From Xenorhabdus doucetiae (lineage in GTDB: Bacteria > Pseudomonadota > Gammaproteobacteria > Enterobacterales > Enterobacteriaceae): a stretch of DNA of 64,000 nucleotides. The notes under the pieces were generated by a model. It was given only the letters and a program-made list of their open reading frames with translations, was not told the origin of the DNA and ran no database searches. Below, in pieces: positions 9,651 through 20,038 of the stretch; the first letter of the stretch is position 1, and every line of letters starts with the position of its first letter. Position numbers and translations under genes: made by a program. The DNA lies in contig NZ_FO704550.1 of assembly GCF_000968195.1 (NCBI RefSeq), positions 310,001 through 374,000 of the forward strand, in the 5' to 3' direction.

Positions 9651-11159
9651 TCAGCCTAAACGAGCGTTATTTTGTTCCTCAAGGAACAACCACCACTGGA
9701 CATAACTTTGCCACTTCATTTCTTGCTGTAATGCCTCAGTTCTGAGTGGATGCTTTACCTGCCATTGATGGGGCAGGGTGACAGTGAGGGCTTCATTTTC
9801 CGCCTGTAACCGTAAAGCGGGTAACGTGTCATCCCGCCGGCGACTGGCAAAAATAATGGCCAGTCGCAATAAGCGACATAACCGTTGTGCCTGTCGCGGT
9901 GGCACGGCATTTTGTTGACTGAGCGAGGCTAAATCCACTGGACCGCTTTGATTTTTCAATAGCGTAGCCAAAAGCCGTTTTTGGGCAGGGGTATAACCAG
10001 GCAGATCCAAGTGGTTGATCAGATAAGCAGAATGGGCAGGCCCCTGGCGAAAATCAACAAACAGACCGATTTCATGGAGCAAACAGGCACTGCCCAATAA
10101 CTCACGACAACGTTCACCCAATTTCCATGACTGGGCAACTTGTTGGCAAAAATTTTCAGCCAACTGTTTGACACGTTGTGCCTGCTCGATATCCAGTTGG
10201 AAACGATGCTGGACATTGCGCAGGGTTCTTGCCCGAATGTCCTGTTCAATCGGCAAATCCAACATACCGTAAACCAGACCTTCGCGCAGTGCGCCGCCAG
10301 CCAGTATCATACTTTCGATATGCAGTGCTTGAAAAATAGCGATTAAGATGGCTAATCCACTGGGAAAAACCAGTGCCCGTTCCAGTGTTAATCCATCAAT
10401 TTCCAACTCTTCCAGTTTGCCGCATTCAATCGCCTGATGTTTGAGTTGCTGGAGTTTGGGCAGGGTGATCAGTTCATCCATACCTTGAGCAATCATGATT
10501 TCCTGCAAGGCTTGTACCGTGCCGGAAGCGCCCACACAAATTTCCCAGCCTTGCTCAAGCAGCTCAGTGGCGACAGCGCGGAGAATATCATGGGCAGCCG
10601 CTTCTGCGTTGGCAAAGTTTTCTGCTGTCAGGCTGCGATCATTGAAATAACGTTCCAGCCAGGTAACACAGCCCATTTCAAGGCTGAAAAGCTGACTGGC
10701 CTTGGCGCCGATACCTGTGACTAATTCAGTACTGGCACCACCAATATCGACGACAAGCCGCTTTTCAGATCCGCCAGTTGTATGAGCAACACCTTGATAA
10801 ATTAACTGAGCTTCTTCTTCACCACTGATCACGTTAACCGGGGTGCTCAATATTTCTGAGGCTTTCCTGACAAATTCATCCGAATTCTCAGCAAGCCTCA
10901 AGGTTGCAGTGGCAACAACGCGGATCTGTGAGGCTGGAATATCCTGCAAATATTCGGAAAAGAGGCGCAAGCACTGCCATCCCCGTTCCATTGCCTGTTG
11001 TGATAAATAATTATTTTTATCCAATCCGGCAGCCAGCCTGACTTTGCGCTTGACGCGAGTGACGACCTGAATGTTACCGGATACTTCACGGACAACCAGC
11101 ATATGAAAACTGTTTGAACCTAAATCGATAGCGGCATAAAGCGAAGAAGCCCTCAGCAT
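9651..11159 (-). CDS. gppA: Guanosine pentaphosphatase / exopolyphosphatase GppA
   Basis: Converts pppGpp to ppGpp and degrades polyphosphate, linking to the stringent response. The 502-residue protein (E. coli 494) has the ASKHA phosphate-1 motif AAIDLGSNSFHML at about residues 9-21 and phosphate-2 VVDIGGASTELVTG, followed by the C-terminal HD-like region. It lies downstream of rhlB on the same strand, 73 bases away, as in E. coli. The ribosome-binding site before 11159 is weak. Confidence 0.96.
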   Translation of the reverse strand: MLRASSLYAAIDLGSNSFHMLVVREVSGNIQVVTRVKRKVRLAAGLDKNNYLSQQAMERGWQCLRLFSEYLQDIPASQIRVVATATLRLAENSDEFVRKASEILSTPVNVISGEEEAQLIYQGVAHTTGGSEKRLVVDIGGASTELVTGIGAKASQLFSLEMGCVTWLERYFNDRSLTAENFANAEAAAHDILRAVATELLEQGWEICVGASGTVQALQEIMIAQGMDELITLPKLQQLKHQAIECGKLEELEIDGLTLERALVFPSGLAILIAIFQALHIESMILAGGALREGLVYGMLDLPIEQDIRARTLRNVQHRFQLDIEQAQRVKQLAENFCQQVAQSWKLGERCRELLGSACLLHEIGLFVDFRQGPAHSAYLINHLDLPGYTPAQKRLLATLLKNQSGPVDLASLSQQNAVPPRQAQRLCRLLRLAIIFASRRRDDTLPALRLQAENEALTVTLPHQWQVKHPLRTEALQQEMKWQSYVQWWLFLEEQNNARLG

Positions 11160-11232
11160 AGTATTTATTCCAGCCTGTGTTGTTTCAGTATCGCATTATT
11201 TCAATGTCGTATTATTTCAGCATTGTGCCATT

Positions 11233-12516
11233 TTAGCTTGGACGCTTACGATTGCGTGTGGTATTGCCACGGCGCGCCATGTTGGTACGTCGAGGGTGTC
11301 CCCCTGAGCGGGTACGGTTACGGCGCTTAGGGACTGGCAGATCTTGTAGCAACGCATCACTGTTATATTTGCTGACAGGTATCTGGTGCTGGATATATTC
11401 TTCAATGGCTGGTAAGTTCAGCGCATATTCTTCACATGCCAGGCTGATGGAGTGGCCGCTTTCTCCAGCACGACCTGTCCGGCCAATCCGGTGAACATAA
11501 TCTTCACAGTCATCCGGTAGATCATAGTTAAATACATGGGTTACAGATGGGATATGCAGCCCACGGGCGGCAACATCGGTGGCAACCAGAATGTCCAGAT
11601 TGCCCAGGCTGAATTCTTCAAGAATATGCAGACGTTTTTTCTGTGCAACATCACCGGTCAGTAAACCAACCCGATGACCATCAGCAGCCAGATGGGCCCA
11701 GATGTCTTCACAGCGATGCTTGGTATTGGCAAAAATGATGCAGCGATCAGGCCACTCTTCTTCCAGCAGCGTCTGTAGCAGGCGCATTTTTTCTTCATTG
11801 GAAGGATAAAATAGCTCTTCCTTGATGCGATGCCCGGTTTTTTGCAGAGGTTCGACTTCCACATACTCAGGATTATTCATCTGTTCAAAAGCGAGCTCAC
11901 GTACCCGATAAGAGAGCGTTGCGGAAAACAGCAAATTCATTCTTTCTGTCGCCGCAGGCAGCCGGCGGAACAACCAGCGAATGTCTTTGATAAAGCCCAG
12001 ATCATACATGCGATCAGCTTCATCAAGCACAACAACTTGAATGGCCCCAAGATGGATATGACCCTGTTTAGTGTAATCGATCAAACGCCCTGTGGTACCA
12101 ATGACGATATCGACGCCAGCTTCCAGTACCTTAAGCTGTTTATCATAGCCATCGCCGCCGTAGGCAAGACCCATTTTCAACCCAGTGACTTCCGCCAATT
12201 CTTCTGCGTCAGAGTATATCTGAACCGCCAATTCACGGGTCGGCGCCATGATCAGCGCTCTTGGCTGATTCGTTTTACGCTCTCTCGCCGCAGGATGGGT
12301 CAATAAGTAATTAAAAGTAGACGCCAAAAATGCCAGCGTCTTGCCCGTTCCGGTTTGTGCTTGCCCCGTAACATCTCGGCCTTCGACAGTTAAAGGCAAT
12401 GTTAGCGCCTGTATCGGCGTGCAGTTGTAAAACCCCTTTTTATCAAGGGCTTCTAAGACTTTGGGGTGCAATGAGAAGTCGGAAAACTTCTTTTCTGTCA
12501 AATGTGTTTTGCTCAT
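11233..12516 (-). CDS. rhlB: RhlB, DEAD-box RNA helicase of the degradosome
   Basis: RNA-dependent ATPase that unwinds structured RNA for RNase E and PNPase. The 427-residue protein carries the Q motif (KKGFYNCTPIQ), AQTGTGKT, PTRELAVQI, the DEAD box in VVLDEADRMYDLGF, SATLSYRV, ATDVAARGLHI and HRIGRTGRAG. A basic, Arg-rich tail ends the protein (residues about 395-427). It is divergent from trxA, 120 bases apart, as in E. coli. Confidence 0.97.
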   Translation of the reverse strand: MSKTHLTEKKFSDFSLHPKVLEALDKKGFYNCTPIQALTLPLTVEGRDVTGQAQTGTGKTLAFLASTFNYLLTHPAARERKTNQPRALIMAPTRELAVQIYSDAEELAEVTGLKMGLAYGGDGYDKQLKVLEAGVDIVIGTTGRLIDYTKQGHIHLGAIQVVVLDEADRMYDLGFIKDIRWLFRRLPAATERMNLLFSATLSYRVRELAFEQMNNPEYVEVEPLQKTGHRIKEELFYPSNEEKMRLLQTLLEEEWPDRCIIFANTKHRCEDIWAHLAADGHRVGLLTGDVAQKKRLHILEEFSLGNLDILVATDVAARGLHIPSVTHVFNYDLPDDCEDYVHRIGRTGRAGESGHSISLACEEYALNLPAIEEYIQHQIPVSKYNSDALLQDLPVPKRRNRTRSGGHPRRTNMARRGNTTRNRKRPS

Positions 12517-12636
12517 AGTATGGTAGAATATCAGTTAACTATTGCTTTAAGAAAGTGTATCCGCTGAAATAAAGACACCCTAATGTTGGTTAATGTACAC
12601 TGACACTGTAAAAGATTTTACTTTTGGAGCAACAAA

Positions 12637-12993
12637 ATGAATGAAAAGATTGTGAACGATGAGGCTGTGCATGCAGGCATCATTCATCTGACTGACGGTG
12701 ATTTCAACGAAGATAAGCTGAATGTAAGTGGTGCCGCCCTTGTCGAATTCTGGGCTGAATGGTGCGGTCCTTGCAAAATGATTGCTCCTATTTTGGATGA
12801 AATTTCTTCAGAGTATGCAGGGAAACTGACAGTTGCCAAGCTGAATGTTGATGATCACACTGAAACCGCACCAAAATTCGGTATTCGTGGTATTCCAACC
12901 CTGATTTTGTTTAAAGATGGCGAGAAGGTTGCAGTAAAAGTGGGCGCCTTGTCAAAAACTCAACTGAAAGAGTTTTTGGAACCACACCTCTAA
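12637..12993 (+). CDS. trxA: Thioredoxin 1
   Basis: Cytoplasmic dithiol reductant for ribonucleotide reductase, PAPS reductase and methionine sulfoxide reductases. The active site is WAEWCGPCKMIAPILDEI, with Cys43 and Cys46, and the cis-proline loop is GIRGIPTL. The protein is 118 residues against 109 in E. coli. The extra residues lie at the N-terminus (MNEKIVNDEAVHAG before IIHLTD). The chosen ATG has TTTTGGAGC just upstream, so the extension appears genuine. It lies upstream of rho. Confidence 0.96.
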   Translation: MNEKIVNDEAVHAGIIHLTDGDFNEDKLNVSGAALVEFWAEWCGPCKMIAPILDEISSEYAGKLTVAKLNVDDHTETAPKFGIRGIPTLILFKDGEKVAVKVGALSKTQLKEFLEPHL

Positions 12994-13730
12994 TTTAGAG
13001 TCAGGTCACAGTAATGACGGGCGTTTGGCGGATAAGGTGATTTATCCTATTGACCGCTAGACGTCCGCTACGAAGCATGGTAAGTTAGCGGGCATGTGCT
13101 AATGTGAAGCCTCGCTTGAGCGGATTCTTTATTCGATATAAAGGCTTATTGACATATCTTGATTGATATAAAGAGTTGACATTAAGCATGTTGCATACTA
13201 AACAGTTTGTAGTGTCTGATAAATCTGTTATCTCTGGGTCACCTGAAGTATCTGATGGCATATCGCATTTGGTAGAATTTCTGAGTCTATATACGAACAA
13301 TCCAGTATATAGCTTGGTACACCCATAGCGTTCTAATGCTGAATATCTTTAAGCAGGGTGTTTTTATCCTAAGCATTTTTATGTTGTACCTTCTTACGTT
13401 AGGTCCCGAATCCGCTAACAGTGCTTATGTCAAAAAACAGTTACGTTAAAAAACGTTTATGCTGAAAGATGTATATGCTGAAATAGTGCCCACTATTAAA
13501 CCTTATAATAGTATTTGCATCATAGAATTGTACTTACATTATAGATAGTTATAACATATGGCATCTATTTTGAAATCAATCTGAGTACTTCAAACTATTG
13601 CCTTGTAATATCATTTAATATGTTAGAAGGTCTTATTTGTTTCTGGTACAAATAAACAGGCATCGATAATGCTGCCATACCATTCACGTTCATAGTTCGA
13701 GATATACCCCGAGTTAAAGAACCCACCATT
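12994..13730 (+). other. Long trxA-rho intergenic region / rho leader
   Basis: The 737 bases have no convincing gene; the only longer frame (minus strand, about 13085-13300) has no family features. A weak hairpin, GGATAA...TTATCC, lies near 13034-13051. Two candidate rho promoters, TTGCAT...TATAGA (about 13515-13545) and TTGTAC...TATAAC (about 13528-13555), are only partial matches. In E. coli rho is preceded by a leader that attenuates rho transcription through Rho itself. A similar role is likely here, but a counterpart of the RhoL leader peptide was not found. Confidence 0.45.
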
Positions 13731-14987
<1,257 letters not shown>

Positions 14988-14990
<3 letters not shown>

Positions 14991-15035
14991 TTGTTGTGAA
15001 ATATAGTTGTTGTGAAATATCGTTTTTGTGAAATT
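14988..15035 (+). repeat. Three-copy 16-base tandem repeat overlapping the rho stop codon
   Basis: TAGTTGTTGTGAAATA occurs twice without a gap (14988-15003 and 15004-15019). A third, diverged copy, TCGTTTTTGTGAAATT, follows at 15020-15035. The first copy begins with the TAG stop of rho. Confidence 0.85.
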
Positions 15036-15091
15036 GGATAGTTCCGTAATCATCCATATTAAGTAATAAATAATATTTATTCACTTCTCTA

Positions 15092-15120
15092 AAGCGCCAC
15101 GTTTTTGTGGCGCTTTTTTT
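15092..15120 (+). terminator. Rho-independent terminator after rho
   Basis: AAGCGCCAC and GTGGCGCTT form a 9-base stem with a GTTTTT loop, followed by a run of T. This is a canonical intrinsic terminator 100 bases after the rho stop. Confidence 0.92.
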
Positions 15121-15207
15121 ATCAGTTACTGACTCTATTTGACTGAAATGGTACATTTTTTGCATGTTTTTCGAGTGATTAGATGCGTTTTTCCTGACCA
15201 AACGTTT

Positions 15208-15380
15208 TATAATGATGAATCATGCTTTACAGGTTGCATGGTCCAATTGATTAATTTTATGAGTCAGGATGCCCTGTTTTGTTAACAGGGAACTTATGGA
15301 TTCGGTGTCAAGTGGGACATCCATAAGTCAATGAATAAAATAATAGATGCCCCATCATTATCTTATAGAGAGTTGTTATT
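15208..15380 (+). promoter_or_regulatory. Candidate promoter and structured leader of the wec operon
   Basis: A TATAAT hexamer lies at 15208-15213, but its -35 partner is poor. Downstream are two hairpins. CCCTGTT/AACAGGG spans 15272-15290. A perfect 10-base inverted repeat, ACTTATGGAT/ATCCATAAGT, lies at 15292-15301 and 15319-15328. The rest of the 390-base rho-wecA gap (14991-15380) holds the tandem repeat and the rho terminator. A regulatory role for the leader is inferred only. Confidence 0.4.
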
Positions 15381-16469
15381 GTGAATATTCCCAGTATGAG
15401 TGTCGAAATTTTTTGCGTATTTATATTCTCATTGGTGTTTTTGTTTGTGGCGCGTAAGGCAGCAAAAAAAATCGGCCTGGTTGATAAACCTAATTACCGT
15501 AAACGTCATCAGGGTTTAGTGCCTTTGGTAGGAGGCATATCTGTTTTTTTTAGCGTGTGTTTCGCATTTGTGATTACAAAAGAGTTTATACCTCATAAGT
15601 GGCTGTATTTGGTTTGTGCCGGAATATTGGTTCTTATCGGTGCCTTGGATGACCGTTTTGATATCAGTGTGAAGATTCGGGCCACCATTCAGGCTCTGGT
15701 TGGTATCAGCATGATGTATTTTGCTGGCCTGAAACTTGATAGCTTGGGACACGCATTCGGGGCATGGGAAATGTCACTTGGGCCATTCAGCTACGTTGTG
15801 ACCCTGTTCGCTGTTTGGGCCGCGATTAACGCTTTCAATATGGTGGATGGTATCGATGGGCTATTGGGCGGGCTATCTTGCGTCTCTTTCGGTGCCTTGG
15901 GTATTTTGTTGTACGCAAGTGGTAATACGGCACTGGCGTTTTGGTGTTTTGCGTTTATCGCAGGGATCTTGCCTTACATCTTCCTTAATCTTGGAATATT
16001 AGGAAAACGTTTTAAAGTCTTTATGGGGGATGCGGGAAGTACGTTAATCGGCTTTACCATTATTTGGTTACTGACTGAAGCGACACAAGGAGAAAATGCG
16101 TCTATTAGTCCTGTGACCGCATTATGGGTTATTGCGATCCCACTGATGGATATGGTCGCGATTATGTACCGTCGATTGCGTAAGGGGATGAGCCCGTTTT
16201 CTCCGGATCGCCAGCATATCCACCATTTGATTATGCGTGCTGGTTTTACCTCTCGTCAGGCATTTATTTTGATCACTTTGGCGGCGGCTTTATTGGCATC
16301 GATCGGAATAATAGCTGAGCGGTTGATTTTTGTTCCTGAGTGGGTGATGTTGGCATTATTTTTGCTTGCATTTATGTTGTATGGCTATTGCATCAAACGC
16401 GCGTGGAAAGTCGCCCGTTTTATCAAACGGTGTAAGCGGCGTATGCGTCGGGCAGCAAGCCATCATTAA
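15381..16469 (+). CDS. wecA: WecA, undecaprenyl-phosphate GlcNAc-1-phosphate transferase
   Basis: Polytopic inner-membrane enzyme that makes lipid I of enterobacterial common antigen (ECA), und-PP-GlcNAc; in many strains it also primes O-antigen. The 362-residue protein has a GTG start, with TAGAGAG upstream. Key motifs are the LGALDDR-type LIGALDDRFD, NMVDGIDGL and GDAGSTLIGF on cytoplasmic loops, and PDRQHIHH near residue 275. About ten hydrophobic segments are visible. It is the first gene of the complete ECA operon. Confidence 0.97.
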   Translation: MNIPSMSVEIFCVFIFSLVFLFVARKAAKKIGLVDKPNYRKRHQGLVPLVGGISVFFSVCFAFVITKEFIPHKWLYLVCAGILVLIGALDDRFDISVKIRATIQALVGISMMYFAGLKLDSLGHAFGAWEMSLGPFSYVVTLFAVWAAINAFNMVDGIDGLLGGLSCVSFGALGILLYASGNTALAFWCFAFIAGILPYIFLNLGILGKRFKVFMGDAGSTLIGFTIIWLLTEATQGENASISPVTALWVIAIPLMDMVAIMYRRLRKGMSPFSPDRQHIHHLIMRAGFTSRQAFILITLAAALLASIGIIAERLIFVPEWVMLALFLLAFMLYGYCIKRAWKVARFIKRCKRRMRRAASHH

Positions 16470-16499
16470 AAACATCGACTATCAAAGGGGTTTTGTGCA

Positions 16500-17570
16500 G
16501 TGATAAACTCAGAAACGAAATCTATACAGGATCAACCTGCTATAGAGCATGAACTGGATATTCGGGCACTGTGTTATGCTTTATGGCGTGGAAAGATATG
16601 GATTATCGCACTGGCAATGATTTTCGCTGCCGTCGCTCTGGGTGCATCTTATCTGATGCAGCAAAAATGGAGCGCAACCGCTATTGTGGATTTACCGACA
16701 ACCAATAATTTGGGTAGCTACTATTCGCAACAACAATTCTTGCGTAATTTAGATACCCATATCAATGCCTCGCCAGAGGCGCAATTACCGACCATTCCAG
16801 ACGGGGCATACAAAGAGTTCATGACACAGGTTTCAGCGTATGACACCCGCCGTGAATTCTGGCTTCATTCTGAATATTATAAACAACGCAGGGAAGGGCA
16901 GGCCAAAGCGGATGCGGTATTGTTGGATGAATTGATTAACGATATTAAAATCACGCGCAGTGATGATAAAACGTCGTCAAATGACAGTATCAAACTGACG
17001 GCAGAAACCGCCGTTGATGCTAACCAACTTCTGCGCCAGTATATTGCGTTTGCCAACCAACGGGCGAATTCTCACCTGAACAACGAAATTAAGGGTGCGT
17101 GGGCGACACGTACCCAGTCCATGAAAGCGCTGGTGAAGCGTCAGGAAATAGTGGCAAAGGCGATCTATAGTCGTGAATTGAATGTCTTGCAGCAATCGCT
17201 AAAAGTGGCTGAGAAACAAGGTATTCACCGTAATCAGACCAATATCCCCCTCGAAGAACTCCCTGAATCCAAAATGTTTATGCTGGGCACATCATTGTTG
17301 CAAGCCCAAATGGAAACCTTGGAAGCTACAGGCCCTGATTACAGCCTCGATTATGATCAAAATATTGCGATGCTGACGACATTGAATGTTGGCCCGACTT
17401 TGCAAAATTCTTTCCTGACTTACCGTTATCTCAGAACACCGGAGGAACCCGTCAGCCGGGACAGCCCTCGCCGTGTTTTTATGATGATTTTGTGGGGAGC
17501 TGTTGGCATGTTGGTGGGTGCAGGGGTCGCTTTGGTCAGGCGCTCACGCTCTGCCTGTTCATATCAGTAA
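16500..17570 (+). CDS. wzzE: WzzE, ECA polysaccharide chain-length regulator
   Basis: Inner-membrane co-polymerase that sets the ECA chain length with WzyE. The 356 residues (E. coli about 348) have a cytoplasmic start, TM1 at about 33-52, a long periplasmic helical domain, and TM2 near 330-348 in a Pro-preceded region (PEEPVSRDSPRR). The start is GTG at 16500, preceded by AAAGGGG. It follows wecA by 30 bases. Confidence 0.94.
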   Translation: MINSETKSIQDQPAIEHELDIRALCYALWRGKIWIIALAMIFAAVALGASYLMQQKWSATAIVDLPTTNNLGSYYSQQQFLRNLDTHINASPEAQLPTIPDGAYKEFMTQVSAYDTRREFWLHSEYYKQRREGQAKADAVLLDELINDIKITRSDDKTSSNDSIKLTAETAVDANQLLRQYIAFANQRANSHLNNEIKGAWATRTQSMKALVKRQEIVAKAIYSRELNVLQQSLKVAEKQGIHRNQTNIPLEELPESKMFMLGTSLLQAQMETLEATGPDYSLDYDQNIAMLTTLNVGPTLQNSFLTYRYLRTPEEPVSRDSPRRVFMMILWGAVGMLVGAGVALVRRSRSACSYQ

Positions 17571-17648
17571 CAATATAAATAAGCGACAGGTTTTTAATCC
17601 CCCTTTCTTGGAAGTATCTGCAATGATTGACAAAATAAGAGAGTCACT

Positions 17649-18779
17649 GTGAAAGTGTTGACTGTGTTTGGTACCCGGCCGGAAGCCATTAAAATGGCCC
17701 CGTTGGTCCATGCGTTGGCGATGGATACGGCCTTCGAAGCAAAAGTCTGTGTCACAGCCCAGCATAGAGAAATGCTGGATCAGGTATTGCACCTGTTTGG
17801 GATAACGCCGGATTTTGATCTGAATATCATGCAAAAAGGGCAGGATCTGACAGATATTACCTGCCGTATCCTGCAAGGGATGAAGCCGGTGTTGGAAGAA
17901 TTTAAACCCGATGTGGTGTTGGTGCATGGTGATACCACCACAACTATGGCAACCAGTCTGGCGGCTTTCTATCAGCATATTCCGGTCGGCCATGTTGAAG
18001 CGGGCTTGAGAACGGGCGATCTCTATTCGCCGTGGCCGGAAGAAGGCAACCGTAAGATTGCCGGGCATTTGGCCATGTACCATTTTGCACCGACGGAAAA
18101 TTCCCGCGACAACCTCTTAAAAGAATCCATTGCGGACCAGCGTATTTTTGTTACCGGCAATACAGTGATTGATGCGCTGCTATCTGTACGTGATCGCATC
18201 ATGAATGATGAAGCCCTGTCCGGGCAGCTTGCTGAACTTTATCCTTTCCTTAACCCGAATAAAAAGATGATCTTGGTGACCGGTCACCGCCGTGAAAGTT
18301 TTGGCCGAGGGTTTGAGCGCATTTGTGAAGCCTTGGCACAGATTGCCAGGGCACATCCTGATGTTCAGGTGGTTTATCCGGTTCATCTGAACCCGAATGT
18401 CAATGAACCCGTGAAGCGCATCTTGCATGACATTGATAACGTGATCCTTATCCAACCACAGGATTACCTGCCTTTCGTCTATTTGATGAATCATGCCTAT
18501 TTGATCTTGACCGATTCAGGGGGGATTCAGGAAGAAGCGCCTTCTTTGGGCAAACCCGTTCTGGTGATGCGCGATACCACTGAACGACCTGAAGCAGTTG
18601 ACGCGGGAACCGTGCGACTGGTGGGAACAGAAACCCAAACTATCGTTGCGGAAGTGACGCGTCTATTGACAGATGTTAACGCTTACCAACAAATGAGCCA
18701 TGCCCATAACCCCTATGGTAACGGCCGGGCTTGCCAGCGAATTCTCGAAGCATTAAGAAAAAGTCAGGTGACATTATGA
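17649..18779 (+). CDS. wecB: WecB, UDP-GlcNAc 2-epimerase
   Basis: Interconverts UDP-GlcNAc and UDP-ManNAc, the first step toward UDP-ManNAcA for ECA. The 376 residues begin MKVLTVFGTRPEAIKMAPLV and include HGDTTTTMA, HVEAGLRTGD, TGHRRESFGRGFERIC and TDSGGIQEEAPSLGKP, all typical of the family. The start codon is GTG. The stop TGA overlaps the wecC ATG in an ATGA junction. Confidence 0.97.
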   Translation: MKVLTVFGTRPEAIKMAPLVHALAMDTAFEAKVCVTAQHREMLDQVLHLFGITPDFDLNIMQKGQDLTDITCRILQGMKPVLEEFKPDVVLVHGDTTTTMATSLAAFYQHIPVGHVEAGLRTGDLYSPWPEEGNRKIAGHLAMYHFAPTENSRDNLLKESIADQRIFVTGNTVIDALLSVRDRIMNDEALSGQLAELYPFLNPNKKMILVTGHRRESFGRGFERICEALAQIARAHPDVQVVYPVHLNPNVNEPVKRILHDIDNVILIQPQDYLPFVYLMNHAYLILTDSGGIQEEAPSLGKPVLVMRDTTERPEAVDAGTVRLVGTETQTIVAEVTRLLTDVNAYQQMSHAHNPYGNGRACQRILEALRKSQVTL

Positions 18780-20038
18780 GTTTTGAAACAATTTCTGTGA
18801 TCGGCCTGGGTTATATCGGTTTGCCCACCGCAGCGGCATTCGCCTCCCGTCAAAAAACGGTGATTGGCGTCGATGTTAATCAACATGCGGTAGAGACGAT
18901 TAACCGTGGCTCGATTCATATCGTTGAACCTGATTTAGATGAAGTGGTGAGAGTGGCGGTAGAAGGCGGTTTTCTGAAAGCCGTCACGGTGCCACAAACG
19001 GCGGATGCCTTTTTGATTGCGGTTCCGACACCCTTTAAAGGGGAGCATGAACCGGACATGGCTTATGTGCGTTCTGCGGCGGAATCTATCGCCCCTGTCT
19101 TGAAAAAAGGCGATTTGATTATTTTGGAATCCACTTCTCCCGTGGGTGCCACAGAACAGATGGCAGAATGGTTAGCTGTGGCACGTCCTGACCTTTCATT
19201 CCCGCAACAAGCGGGTGACCACTCGGATATTGATATCGCCTATTGCCCTGAGCGTGTCTTGCCGGGGCAAGTGATGGTGGAATTGATCAAAAATGACCGC
19301 GTCGTGGGCGGGATGACCGCCAAATCCTCCCGCCGGGCAAGTGAGTTGTACAAGATTTTCCTTGAAGGTGAGTGTGTGATCACCAACGCCAGAACCGCGG
19401 AAATGTGCAAGCTGACAGAAAACAGTTTCCGTGATGTGAATATCGCGTTTGCCAACGAATTGTCCCTGATCTGTGCCGAACAGGGGATCAACGTGTGGGA
19501 GCTGATTAGTCTGGCAAACCGCCATCCACGGGTCAATATCCTGCAACCCGGTCCGGGTGTTGGCGGGCACTGCATTGCCGTCGATCCGTGGTTTATCGTC
19601 TCCCAGAACCCGGAACAGTCTCGTTTAATTCATACCGCGCGTTTGGTGAATGACAGCAAGCCATTGTGGGTGGTGGATCAAGTGAAAGCCGCTGTCGCTG
19701 ACTGTTTGGCTGAGAGTGGCAAACGGGCGAATGAGATTAAGATTGCCTGTTTTGGCTTGGCCTTTAAGCCGAACATCGATGATTTGCGGGAAAGCCCTGC
19801 CGTTCATATTACCAAAAGGGTTGCACAGTGGCATGCCGGGCAAACCCTCGCGATTGAACCCAATGTGCATGAGCTGCCTGATTCGCTGAAAGATTTGGTG
19901 AAGCTGGTGGATATCCAGCAGGCATTAGCAGAGGCGGACGTGGTATTGATGCTGGTGGATCATCGCCAGTTTAAAGCCATTCAGGGTGCGGCAATAAAAC
20001 AAAAATGGGTGGTTGATACAAAAGGAGTTTGGCGTTGA
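18776..20038 (+). CDS. wecC: WecC, UDP-N-acetyl-D-mannosamine dehydrogenase
   Basis: NAD-dependent four-electron oxidation of UDP-ManNAc to UDP-ManNAcA. Starting at the ATG of the ATGA overlap gives 420 residues, beginning MSFETISVIGLGYIGLPTAA (Rossmann GxGxxG). The catalytic cysteine is in GPGVGGHCIAVDP. The C-terminal UDP-binding domain includes FGLAFKPNIDDLRESP. The open frame extends 15 codons upstream inside wecB, but the overlap start fits the family. Confidence 0.97.
   Translation: MSFETISVIGLGYIGLPTAAAFASRQKTVIGVDVNQHAVETINRGSIHIVEPDLDEVVRVAVEGGFLKAVTVPQTADAFLIAVPTPFKGEHEPDMAYVRSAAESIAPVLKKGDLIILESTSPVGATEQMAEWLAVARPDLSFPQQAGDHSDIDIAYCPERVLPGQVMVELIKNDRVVGGMTAKSSRRASELYKIFLEGECVITNARTAEMCKLTENSFRDVNIAFANELSLICAEQGINVWELISLANRHPRVNILQPGPGVGGHCIAVDPWFIVSQNPEQSRLIHTARLVNDSKPLWVVDQVKAAVADCLAESGKRANEIKIACFGLAFKPNIDDLRESPAVHITKRVAQWHAGQTLAIEPNVHELPDSLKDLVKLVDIQQALAEADVVLMLVDHRQFKAIQGAAIKQKWVVDTKGVWR

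Noticed and set aside
13085..13300. 71-codon minus-strand frame in the trxA-rho gap
   Set aside because: No ribosome-binding site, no recognisable domain, and the composition looks non-coding.
15240..15380. JUMPstart/ops element for RfaH upstream of wecA
   Set aside because: The ops core sequence GGCGGTAG was not seen in the leader.
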